64,000 bases of DNA. Source: Poriferisodalis sp026713105 (GTDB lineage: Bacteria > Actinomycetota > Acidimicrobiia > Acidimicrobiales > Poriferisodalaceae). The first letter of the stretch is position 1; every line of letters starts with the position of its first letter. The translations under genes and the position numbers were made by a program. The notes below the pieces were generated by a model. The model did not search any database. It was not told the DNA's origin and saw nothing but the letters and a program-made list of their open reading frames with translations. Shown here one piece after another: positions 38,975 to 46,723 of the stretch. The stretch is from NCBI GenBank assembly GCA_965115995.1, contig OZ220472.1:3038001-3102000 (forward strand), written 5' to 3'.

Positions 38975-38982
38975 GCTCGGCG

Positions 38983-39055
38983 AGCCCCGTGCCGGAATCG
39001 AACCGGCGACACCAGCCTTACCATGGCTGTGCTCTACCTACTGAGCTAACGGGGC
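38983..39055 (-). tRNA. trnT: tRNA-Thr (anticodon GGT)
   Basis: The acceptor stem is GCCCCGT with ACGGGGC, the anticodon arm is CAGCC-ATGGTAA-GGCTG giving anticodon GGT, and the T arm has GCCGGTTCGATTCCGGC. CCA is not encoded. It heads the tRNA-Thr, tRNA-Met, tRNA-Trp, secE, nusG order. rpmG (L33), often found among these tRNAs, is absent. Confidence 0.95.
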
Positions 39056-39139
39056 AAAATCGGCGCACATCGGAAGCGGTCTGCACCGACCTATGTGGGG
39101 TCCGGAGTGTATCTGTGGACCCCCGATAGCTTCGCTGCC

Positions 39140-39637
39140 ATGCGGACCCGGCTGGCCACGATGGCCGATGCTGATGCCATCGCGGAGATCTACAACCGCG
39201 AGGTCACCGAAGGCACCGCGACGTTCGACATGGTGGCCCGCACGGCCGCGGAGCAAGCGGCCTGGATGCGGGACCACTCAGGTGCCTACCCCTGCATCGT
39301 GGCGGTGCCCGACGGAGACGGCGAAGTGCTGGGCTGGGCGTGCCTGTCGCCATACCGCACCCGGCCGGCGTACTCGACCAGCGTCGAAGACTCCGTTTAT
39401 GTCCACCGCGATCACCACGGTCGCGGCGTTGGCAGCCTGCTGCTCGGCGACTTGGTGGCGCTGGCCGACGGGCACGGCTTTCACGCAGTCTTCGCTCGTA
39501 TCGCAGATGCCGGCGCCGCTTCGGTGGCTCTGCACTCCAAGCACGGTTTCGAGCTCGTCGGGGTGGAGCGAGAGGTGGGCCGCAAGTTCGGGCGATGGCT
39601 CGACGTGACGCTCATGCAGCGCCTTCGCCCTGCCTGA
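39140..39637 (+). CDS. GNAT acetyltransferase, phosphinothricin-acetyltransferase-like
   Basis: This 165-residue protein starts MRTRLATMADADAIAEIYNR, with acetyl-CoA loop HHGRGVGSLLL at 92-102, and ends with the LHSKHGFELVGVEREVGRKF pattern of the Pat/MddA subgroup. Those enzymes acetylate glutamate-analogue amino acids such as phosphinothricin or methionine sulfoximine. The start codon lacks a clear ribosome binding site. The gene stands alone, divergent from the tRNA cluster. Confidence 0.88.
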   Translation: MRTRLATMADADAIAEIYNREVTEGTATFDMVARTAAEQAAWMRDHSGAYPCIVAVPDGDGEVLGWACLSPYRTRPAYSTSVEDSVYVHRDHHGRGVGSLLLGDLVALADGHGFHAVFARIADAGAASVALHSKHGFELVGVEREVGRKFGRWLDVTLMQRLRPA

Positions 39638-39664
39638 GGAGTTCTCCGATAGCAAGCCCGGAAT

Positions 39665-40579
39665 TCAGAAGTGCCAGGGGAATTGCTCGAATTCCGGGTC
39701 TCGCTTCTCGAGGAATGCGTCGCGCCCTTCGGCGGCTTCGTCGGTGCCGTAGGCCAGTCGGGTGGCCTCCCCCGCGAACACCTGCTGGCCGACCAGGCCA
39801 TCGTCGATGAGGTTGAACGCGAACTTGGCCATGCGCTGCGCCGTCGGTGAGCGGGACACGATCTCTGCCGCCCACTCCAGCGCGACCGATTCCAATTCGG
39901 CGTGGGGCACCACGGCGTTCACGTCACCCATATCGAACCGCTCCTGGGCGGTATAGGTGCGGCCGAGGAAGAAGATCTCGCGGGCCTTCTTCTGGCCGAT
40001 CTGGCGCGCCAGGTAGGCCGAGCCGAAGCCGCCGTCGAAGCTGGCCACGTTGGTGTCGGTCTGGCGGAAGCGGGCGTGCTCTTGGGAGGCAATGGTGAGA
40101 TCGCACACGACGTGCAGGCTGTGCCCGCCGCCAGCAGCCCAGCCGCTCGCCACGCAGATGACCACCTTGGGCATCATCCGGATCAGCCGCTGGCACTCCA
40201 GGATGTGCAGGCGCCCGGTACGGGCCGGGTCGATCTCGGCGGCGGTCTCGCCGTCCGCGTAGCGGTAGCCGTCACGGCCCCGGATGCGCTGGTCACCTCC
40301 CGAGCAGAACGCCCAACCGCCGTCCGCGGGTGCCGGCCCGTTGCCGGTGACCAGGATGCAGCCGACATCGGGCGTCATGCGGGCGTGGTCCAGCGCCCGG
40401 TACAGCTCGTCGACGGTGTGCGGCCGGAAGGCGTTGCGCACATCGGGCCGGTCAAACGCGATGCGAACGGTTCCGTGCTCGGTACTGCGGTGGTACGTGA
40501 TGTCGGTGGGATCGAACCCGTCGACGGCGTCCCAGCGCGACGGGTCGAAGATGTCCGAGACGTGTGGCAAGAACGGCAT
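39665..40579 (-). CDS. menB: 1,4-dihydroxy-2-naphthoyl-CoA synthase
   Basis: MenB cyclises o-succinylbenzoyl-CoA in menaquinone synthesis. The 304-residue crotonase-fold protein has the MenB signatures CSGGDQRIRGRDGY, GWAAGGGHSLHVVCDLTIAS and the DGGFGSAYLARQIGQKKARE stretch, which distinguish it from general enoyl-CoA hydratases. The ATG at 40579 has GGAGC upstream; a larger in-frame ORF upstream is a shadow of the plus-strand gene. No other men genes are adjacent. Confidence 0.94.
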   Translation of the reverse strand: MPFLPHVSDIFDPSRWDAVDGFDPTDITYHRSTEHGTVRIAFDRPDVRNAFRPHTVDELYRALDHARMTPDVGCILVTGNGPAPADGGWAFCSGGDQRIRGRDGYRYADGETAAEIDPARTGRLHILECQRLIRMMPKVVICVASGWAAGGGHSLHVVCDLTIASQEHARFRQTDTNVASFDGGFGSAYLARQIGQKKAREIFFLGRTYTAQERFDMGDVNAVVPHAELESVALEWAAEIVSRSPTAQRMAKFAFNLIDDGLVGQQVFAGEATRLAYGTDEAAEGRDAFLEKRDPEFEQFPWHF

Positions 40580-40702
40580 GGGTGCTCCGAGGCGAGGGCT
40601 GGAAGACAGGTGAGGGCACGGTATTGGCTCAGACCCGCCCCCAAACAGGGCGGCATGCGAAACTGCGAGCCGCCATCGGCGCAAGGCAAGGGGACTTCGA
40701 AC

Positions 40703-41581
40703 ATGAAATTCGCACTGAGGTATTGCAACACCGGCAAGTTCGCCATGGATACGGCGCTCGCCGCCGAGCTGGTGCAGGCCGGCGAAGCGGCCGGATTCGA
40801 ATCGGCGTGGACGGTCGAGCACACCGTCATCCCGTCGGGCTACGAGTCGCAGTACCCCTACAGCCCCGACGGCAAGATGGCCGGCGGCGTCGAGGATCTG
40901 CTGCTGCCCGATCCGCTGATGTGGATGGCCTACATGGCCGGTGTGACCTCCACCATCAACTTCGGCACCGGCATCCTGATTGTGCCCCAGCACAGTCCCG
41001 TGGTGTGCGCGAAGCAGATCGCCACACTCGACCACATGTCCGGCGGTCGGGTGCTGCTGGGCATCGGCGTGGGCTGGATGCGCGAAGAATTCGAGGCGAT
41101 CGGGGTCGGCGATCACTTCGACGATCGCGGGCGCCGCACCGACGAGTACGTGGCGGCCATGCGGGAACTGTGGTCGGCCGACCGACCCACCTTCCATGGT
41201 GAGTTTGTGAATTTCGATGCCGCGTACTGCCGGCCGCAGCCGGTGAACGGTTCGGTGCCGATCATCGTGGGCGGCGATTCAAGGGTGGCTGCACGGCGAG
41301 CGGGACGGCTCGGCGACGGCTACTTCCCCGCTCGCGGTGCGCCGTGGGATCTCATCGATCTGGCTCGACAGACGGCTGCGGAGGGCGGGCGAGACCCCGA
41401 TGCGCTGGAGATCACTGTGCAGCTGCCCGCCAACATCGAGGAAATTCCCGAGCTGGCCCGCCGCGGCGTGAGCCGGATCGCAGTGCCGGTGTCGCCGATG
41501 GCCGGACTGAACACCGTCATCTCCACGCCCGACGACGCCAGCGCCTGGGCCGAGACGATCGAGCGCTTCGCCGATCTGTAA
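40703..41581 (+). CDS. LLM-class (probable F420-dependent) oxidoreductase
   Basis: This 292-residue TIM-barrel protein begins MKFALRYCNTGKFAMDTALA. It has the luciferase-like pattern GVTSTINFGTGILIVPQHSP, KQIATLDHMSGGRVLLGIGV and IIVGGDSRVAARRAGRLGDG. Related actinobacterial enzymes use F420H2, but substrate and cofactor are not provable here. It converges with the rhodanese gene, 3 bp apart. Confidence 0.9.
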   Translation: MKFALRYCNTGKFAMDTALAAELVQAGEAAGFESAWTVEHTVIPSGYESQYPYSPDGKMAGGVEDLLLPDPLMWMAYMAGVTSTINFGTGILIVPQHSPVVCAKQIATLDHMSGGRVLLGIGVGWMREEFEAIGVGDHFDDRGRRTDEYVAAMRELWSADRPTFHGEFVNFDAAYCRPQPVNGSVPIIVGGDSRVAARRAGRLGDGYFPARGAPWDLIDLARQTAAEGGRDPDALEITVQLPANIEEIPELARRGVSRIAVPVSPMAGLNTVISTPDDASAWAETIERFADL

Positions 41582-41584
41582 CCG

Positions 41585-42853
41585 CTAACAGAAACGGAAT
41601 TCGACGAGGTTGTCTCGGGCGTACTGGTCAGGCAGCGCTATCTCCCAGTCCAAGTAGCCCTGCATCGCGGCCCGGGCCACCTCGGCGTCTTCGGGGTCGT
41701 AGGGAAGCGGTGGCTGACGTGAGCGCAGTGCGGCCTCGGCGGCGTCGTTGCCGCCTGTGACCAGCCCCGGCTCGCCAGCCCAGTCGGGCTCGAGCACACA
41801 GGCATCCCAGCCCATCTGGATCAGCCACGACGCGGTCATGGTGGCACCGACGCCGTCGTGGTCGGCCAACACCACCCTGGCTCCCCGGGTCACGAGGTAC
41901 TCGTCGGTGGCCTGCACCAACTGGCCGCCGGGAGCACCGGTCGCTCCCGGCAAGTGCCCGGCCGCGAATCTTTCTGGGGTGCGCACATCCATGACATATG
42001 TCGTGCGGTCGCTCTCCGCGAGCCATGCCGACATTTGGCCTCGGTCAATCGTGCGAACCCCGCACCGCTCGGCCACCGCCGCCGCCGCAGCGAGTGCCTG
42101 CTGGCGACCATCAGCACCCGGTTCGGGCACCTGCTCGTCGCGGCCGTGTTCCAGCTGCAGCCCGGCCAGCTCCCAGCCCATCGTGCCGTCCTTCAGAGCG
42201 ACGACTCGCTCCAGCCCAGCCGAGCGCAGCGACTGCGCGCCCATGATGCTGCGGGTCCGCCCGGCACAGTTCACGACCACCGTGGTGCCCTCGCCGATCA
42301 GATCTCCCACCCGGCGCACCAGCTCGCCACCGGGGCACGACCGGCCTGTCGGGATGCTCATGCGGTTGAACTCCCGACGAGTCCGCGAGTCCACCACCAC
42401 CAAGTCCCGCCCATCAGCCAGCCAGCCCGCCAGCTCTGTTGCAGAGACATGCGGCGTGCCGAAGTGCGCTTCGACCAGCTCGCCGAACAGCTTGGAGGGG
42501 ACATTGATGCCCGAGTACAGCTCGCCACCCGCGGCCGCCCACGCGTCGATGCCGCCGTCGAGCACCGTTGTGTCGGTGTAGCCGAGCACGGTGAGCTCGA
42601 GCGCCACCGCCGCGGCCTCTCCCCCACCGGCATCGCACACCACCACCGGCGCGCTGCGCCGGGGAATGCGCACCGCCACTTCAAGCCCGACATGGCTCAG
42701 TGGCAGGTTCGCGGCATACAGCAGATGGCGCTGCGTGAACTCGGTGGGCTCGCGGGCGTCCACCAGCGCCAGCTCCGTGCCGTCGCCGCGCAGCAGACCG
42801 CTGTGCGATGCCATCAGTTCGCTGGCCGAAATGGCGCGTACGTCAGCCATCAA
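41585..42853 (-). CDS. Three-domain rhodanese-like sulfurtransferase
   Basis: This 422-residue protein has three rhodanese domains. Domain one has a cysteine at 73 in VVVCDAGGGEA, domain two has the best active site (C196, NCAGRTRS), and domain three (about 268-360) has lost the cysteine (VVLADHDGVGA). Active rhodaneses move sulfane sulfur from thiosulfate or persulfides to acceptors. It starts at 42853 (or one codon later), 39 bp after the cupin gene, with which it probably forms an operon. Confidence 0.9.
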   Translation of the reverse strand: MMADVRAISASELMASHSGLLRGDGTELALVDAREPTEFTQRHLLYAANLPLSHVGLEVAVRIPRRSAPVVVCDAGGGEAAAVALELTVLGYTDTTVLDGGIDAWAAAGGELYSGINVPSKLFGELVEAHFGTPHVSATELAGWLADGRDLVVVDSRTRREFNRMSIPTGRSCPGGELVRRVGDLIGEGTTVVVNCAGRTRSIMGAQSLRSAGLERVVALKDGTMGWELAGLQLEHGRDEQVPEPGADGRQQALAAAAAVAERCGVRTIDRGQMSAWLAESDRTTYVMDVRTPERFAAGHLPGATGAPGGQLVQATDEYLVTRGARVVLADHDGVGATMTASWLIQMGWDACVLEPDWAGEPGLVTGGNDAAEAALRSRQPPLPYDPEDAEVARAAMQGYLDWEIALPDQYARDNLVEFRFC

Positions 42854-42892
42854 TCTCTCCGAATGGGTGCCGCGGGCAGCTCGGGGGCTTGC

Positions 42893-43525
42893 TCAGGCAA
42901 CGGCCGTTGAGGGGTAGCCCGGGCGGGCCTCGACGATGCTGGCAGTGTCGGCGAAGACCCGCCATTCACCTTCGTCGGCGTTCCAATAGCGGCGGCCTGC
43001 CATCGCTTCCATGGCCAGCCCGTAGCAGTGGAAGTTGGTCGATGCGCCTTCGATGTGGATTGAGTGGATGTCGTGGCCGAGCATGGCAACGCCGGCGCCG
43101 CGCTCGACCATCTCTTCGCGTTCGACGTTCGGTTCGCCCTCACCGGCACAGCAGTCGTAGAAGCGATTCAGCTCCTGGCCTCGCATGCCCACGATGACCG
43201 CCCACGTCTTGTGCTCGTGCGGCGGTGCCGACGTGCCGGTGCTGACGCTCTGGACATACAACGCAAGTGTGTCGTCGTCGTTTTGGGCGAGTCGGTAGTT
43301 GAACGAGCCGCGCTCGCCGTCTGGCGGCGGGAAGTCTTCCGATGGGAACAGTTCGGTGTGGGTGGCCAGCTCCAGCAGCCGTTCCTTGATGCGTACGATG
43401 CCTGACCGATCGATGCCGCCGTGTTCCCTGCCGTGCGCATCGATCTTGGCGATGTCGTCCATCGCGTCTGCGACCGCTGCTGCGCGCGCTGCGGCCCTCG
43501 CTTCTGCCGGGTTCGATGCGCTCAT
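42893..43525 (-). CDS. Cupin, cysteine/3-mercaptopropionate-dioxygenase-like
   Basis: This 210-residue protein has a cupin core with H103-x-H105 (PPHEHKTWAVIVGMRGQELN) and H154 (GHDIHSIH), the three-histidine iron site of thiol dioxygenases. The GxELxxFY strand also resembles the cysteine dioxygenase family. A double cysteine (C125-C126) follows. The enzyme would oxidise a thiol to a sulfinate. The adjacent multi-domain rhodanese supports a sulfur-catabolic role. Assignment is by motif pattern only. Confidence 0.7.
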   Translation of the reverse strand: MSASNPAEARAAARAAAVADAMDDIAKIDAHGREHGGIDRSGIVRIKERLLELATHTELFPSEDFPPPDGERGSFNYRLAQNDDDTLALYVQSVSTGTSAPPHEHKTWAVIVGMRGQELNRFYDCCAGEGEPNVEREEMVERGAGVAMLGHDIHSIHIEGASTNFHCYGLAMEAMAGRRYWNADEGEWRVFADTASIVEARPGYPSTAVA

Positions 43526-43537
43526 GGACTCATCCTT

Positions 43538-44917
43538 TCAGAACAGCGTGAGGTATTGATCGACCTCGCCGGCGGTGACCACGCTGTGATGGGCCAGGAA
43601 CTCATCTCGCTTCACCTTCGAGAAATAGTCGCGGTAGGGACCCTCGGCAGTCTCACCGAGGCCAGCGCCGAGAACGCTGCAGGATGCAAGCTCGTCGGCT
43701 GCGTGCAGCAGCGTGGGCGGCAGCACCGCGATCCCCTTCGCCGCCACCTCTTCGGCGGACATGGCGTGCAGGTTGTCGGTGTTGGGCTCACCGGGATCGA
43801 TGTCATTGTCGATGCCGTCGAGCCCGCAGGCCAGGTAGGCCGCGAACATCAGGTACGGGTTGGCGGCCCCGTCGCCGAGGCGGACCTCGATCCGATCGGG
43901 TTCGGGAACGCGAATCATTTGGGTGCGGTTGTTGCCGCCGTAGACCGCGTACGCCGGTGCCCAAGTGGCGCCCGACGTGGGTGCACCCACTCCCATGCGC
44001 TTGTAGGAGTTGACAATCGGGCAGACCACCGCCACCAGCGAGCGGGCGTGGCGGATGAGCCCGCCCACGAACTTGTAGGCGAGGTCGCTCAGGCCCAGCC
44101 CTTTGGTGTCGGGCCCACCGCCGCTGCCGCCGATGAACAGCGGCTCGTCGGTGTCGCCGGTCCACAGGCTGAGGTGGGTGTGCAGCCCGTTGCCGGTCTT
44201 GTCCGCGAACGGCTTGGGCATGAACGTGGCGTAGCGGCCGTCGCGCTGGGCCAAGGTGTGCACCATCAGCCGGAACAGGATCAGCCGGTCGGCGGTGGTG
44301 AGCGCGTCGGAGTACAGCCAGTTCTGCTCGTACTGGCCGTTCGCATCCTCGTGGTCGTTCGCGTAGTTGCCCCATCCCATGGCGTCGAGATTTTTCGACA
44401 CCGCAGTGAGGTGCGGCAGCATCCGGGTGAGGCCCTTGGCGTCGTAGCACGGCAGCGTCATGTTGTCGCGGTCGTCAGCCACCGAGAGCGAGCCGTCCTC
44501 GTTGCGCACCACAAGTGAGTACTCGGCCTCCACGCCGCACTTGAGCACGAGGTTGCGCTCGGCCGCAGCTTCCAGCGCCCGGCGCAGGATCACACGCGGC
44601 GCATACGGCCACAGCTCGCCCTCGACGGTCGGATCGCACTGCATCGCGGCCACGTTGGGCTGCCATGGCAGCTGCGTGTATGAGGCTGGGTCGGGCAGCG
44701 CCAAGATGTCGGGGCTGGAGGGGTCCTGGCCCATCGGGCCAGCGGCGAAACCCGCAAAGCCGGCCCCGTCGGCCATGAGGCCCTCAAGGGCGCTGACCGG
44801 CACCAGCTTGGCGCACGGTTTTCCGTGCATCTCCACGAACATGGCGTAGATGAACTCCACACCGTCGGCCTCGGCCCGGCTTCGGATCTCGTCCAGTGCA
44901 TCAGCGCTGTCGCTCAT
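43538..44917 (-). CDS. Glutamine synthetase family (GlnT / gamma-glutamylmethylamide synthetase-like)
   Basis: This 459-residue protein has the glutamine-synthetase catalytic pattern: CGVEAEYSLVV (metal Glu), NGLHTHLSLW (catalytic His region) and RVPEPDRIEVRLGDGAANPY (substrate and ATP arginines). The start at 44917 follows AAGGGGAG. It is divergent from three genes for an N-methylglutamate-synthase-like enzyme. The glxBCD-glnT arrangement in rhizobia and the gmaS-mgsABC arrangement in methylotrophs support ligation of ammonia or methylamine to glutamate. Which amine is used cannot be told here. Confidence 0.85.
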   Translation of the reverse strand: MSDSADALDEIRSRAEADGVEFIYAMFVEMHGKPCAKLVPVSALEGLMADGAGFAGFAAGPMGQDPSSPDILALPDPASYTQLPWQPNVAAMQCDPTVEGELWPYAPRVILRRALEAAAERNLVLKCGVEAEYSLVVRNEDGSLSVADDRDNMTLPCYDAKGLTRMLPHLTAVSKNLDAMGWGNYANDHEDANGQYEQNWLYSDALTTADRLILFRLMVHTLAQRDGRYATFMPKPFADKTGNGLHTHLSLWTGDTDEPLFIGGSGGGPDTKGLGLSDLAYKFVGGLIRHARSLVAVVCPIVNSYKRMGVGAPTSGATWAPAYAVYGGNNRTQMIRVPEPDRIEVRLGDGAANPYLMFAAYLACGLDGIDNDIDPGEPNTDNLHAMSAEEVAAKGIAVLPPTLLHAADELASCSVLGAGLGETAEGPYRDYFSKVKRDEFLAHHSVVTAGEVDQYLTLF

Positions 44918-45006
44918 GGCACTCCCCTTGCATCGTCGCTCGGCGCTCATGGCCTGGCCGGCCGTGCCGACACCGGGCATTCCCCGCGCCGACAGTAGTC
45001 AAGGTT

Positions 45007-45056
45007 CTGGACAGAAAACGCGGGGCGGGGCGCTACGGTGCGGGAGGCTGGACAGA
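45007..45056. promoter_or_regulatory. Paired 9-bp direct repeats in the glnT-mgsA divergent region
   Basis: CTGGACAGA occurs at 45007-45015 and 45048-45056, 41 bp apart (close to four helical turns), in the 173-bp gap between the divergent genes. This layout suits a regulator binding two sites on one face, but short repeats arise by chance. Confidence 0.3.
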
Positions 45057-45090
45057 CGGATGCGGGGATTGTCGAGCCGGGGGGTGCGTC

Positions 45091-45990
45091 ATGTGCGGGA
45101 TCGTGGGCCTGTTCTGCAAGACCGATGCCCACCGTCACGAGCTGGGCCGGCTGACCGAATTGATGCTGGCCGAGATGGGGGACCGCGGCCCCGACAGCGC
45201 CGGATTCGCCGTGTACGACGCCGGCACGCCGGGCCAAACTCGCATCACCGTGCTGGCCGAGGGGTTGGCTGTGGATTGGGAACCAGTCGCTGAGGCCCTA
45301 GAGCGGACCCTGGGCGCGGAGGTGTCGGTGCGTTCGGTGCACGACCATGCGGTGTTCTCCACCCACGGCGACGGCCGGGTCGCCCGCCAGTGGCTCATCG
45401 ACAACGTGGCTGGCGCGACCGTGCTGGCCTACGGCAACCAGATCGAGCTGTACAAGGCGGTGGGGTATCCCGACCAGGTGGCCGAGCGCTACGACTTGGC
45501 GTCGCGCACTGGCACGCACGCTCTGGCCCACACCCGCATGGCCACCGAATCGGCGATCACCACCGCCGGTTCGCACCCCTTCGCCACCGGCGCCGACACC
45601 TGCTTGGTGCACAACGGATCGCTGTCCAACCACAACCGGCTGCGGCGTTTCCTGGAGGCCCACGGCGAATCGTTCCAGACCGAGAACGACTCCGAGGTTG
45701 CCGCTGGCTACCTGTCGTGGCGGATGCGCTCGGGCGACGCCATCTCCGAAGCGCTCGAGGGTGCGCTGAACGACCTGGACGGCTTCTACACCTTCGCCAT
45801 CGGCGTGGCCGACGGGTTCGCCATCCTGCGCGATCCCATCGCCTGCAAGCCGGCAGTGGTGGCCGAGACCGACGATTGGGTAGCGATGTCGTCGGAATAC
45901 CGGGCCATCGCCCGCCTGCCGGGCGCAACCGACGCTGAAGTGTGGGAACCCGAACCGGCCCGCATCTACTCATGGAGCCTGGCCGCGTGA
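45091..45990 (+). CDS. mgsA: Glutamine amidotransferase class II, MgsA/GlxB-like
   Basis: This 299-residue N-terminal-nucleophile amidotransferase starts MCGIVGLFCK, with the catalytic Cys at position 2, and carries the glutamine-site residues in THALAHTRMATESAIT and FATGADTCLVHNGSLSNHNR. It would release ammonia or amine from a glutamine or gamma-glutamylamide. GGGGGG upstream of the ATG serves as ribosome binding site. It is followed 13 bp later by the GXGXG subunit. Confidence 0.9.
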   Translation: MCGIVGLFCKTDAHRHELGRLTELMLAEMGDRGPDSAGFAVYDAGTPGQTRITVLAEGLAVDWEPVAEALERTLGAEVSVRSVHDHAVFSTHGDGRVARQWLIDNVAGATVLAYGNQIELYKAVGYPDQVAERYDLASRTGTHALAHTRMATESAITTAGSHPFATGADTCLVHNGSLSNHNRLRRFLEAHGESFQTENDSEVAAGYLSWRMRSGDAISEALEGALNDLDGFYTFAIGVADGFAILRDPIACKPAVVAETDDWVAMSSEYRAIARLPGATDAEVWEPEPARIYSWSLAA

Positions 45991-46003
45991 AGGATCATGC
46001 GGC

Positions 46004-46723
46004 ATGAGCGAAGCCGCACGCGTCTTCGACTTGGCCGAGGTGACCAAGCGAGAGCTCAATCAGACACTGCACGATGCCGCGGACGGCGAGTCGTTTGAGG
46101 TGATCAACCCGCGCGGCGCGCATGCGGTGGCCTGCGGGATCACCGCAGACATCGAGGTGGTGGTGCGCGGCTCGGTGGGCTACTACTGCGCCGGCATGCA
46201 TCAGCAGGGCCGGGTGCGGGTGGAAGGCAATGCCAGCACCGGCCTGGCCGAGAACATCATGTCTGGGACGGTGCACATCACCGGCAACGCCACGATGTCG
46301 GCGGGTGCGACCGGTTGCGGCGGCCTGCTGGTGGTGGGCGGAAACGCCGGTGCCCGGTGCGGCATCTCCATGAAGGGCGTCGACATCGTGGTGGGCGGCA
46401 ACGTCGGACACATGAGCGCGTTCATGGCCCAGGCGGGGAATCTGGTGGTCTGCGGCGACGCTGCTGCCGACCTGGGCGACTCCATCTACGAGGCGCAGAT
46501 CTTCGTCCGGGGCGACGTGGAATCGCTGGGCGCCGACTGCGTCGAGAAGGAGATGCGGCCCGAACACCTCGACACGCTGCGTGCTCTGCTGGCCGCCGCT
46601 GGTGACGCGGCCGGCGGCGCTGTCCCCAGCGAATTCCGCCGCTACGGGTCGGCTCGGCGCCTCTACAACTTCACGATCGACGATGTCGACGCTGCCCAAG
46701 CGGCCGGGGAGGCCGCCGCCTGA
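46004..46723 (+). CDS. mgsB: Glutamate-synthase-like GXGXG subunit, MgsB/GlxC
   Basis: This 239-residue protein consists of the beta-helix domain found at the C-terminus of glutamate synthase, with repeated Gly-x-Gly turns such as GNASTGLAENIMSGTVHITG and GGLLVVGGNAGARCGISMKG. It is a separate subunit here, as in MgsB/GlxC. Its stop overlaps the start of the next gene (ATGA). Confidence 0.92.
   Translation: MSEAARVFDLAEVTKRELNQTLHDAADGESFEVINPRGAHAVACGITADIEVVVRGSVGYYCAGMHQQGRVRVEGNASTGLAENIMSGTVHITGNATMSAGATGCGGLLVVGGNAGARCGISMKGVDIVVGGNVGHMSAFMAQAGNLVVCGDAAADLGDSIYEAQIFVRGDVESLGADCVEKEMRPEHLDTLRALLAAAGDAAGGAVPSEFRRYGSARRLYNFTIDDVDAAQAAGEAAA

Noticed and set aside
39665..41197. A long 510-codon minus-strand frame over menB and the LLM gene
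   Set aside because: Only its C-terminal 304 codons match MenB. The upstream part overlaps the plus-strand oxidoreductase and reads as low-complexity His/Gly/Ala sequence, typical of a shadow frame.
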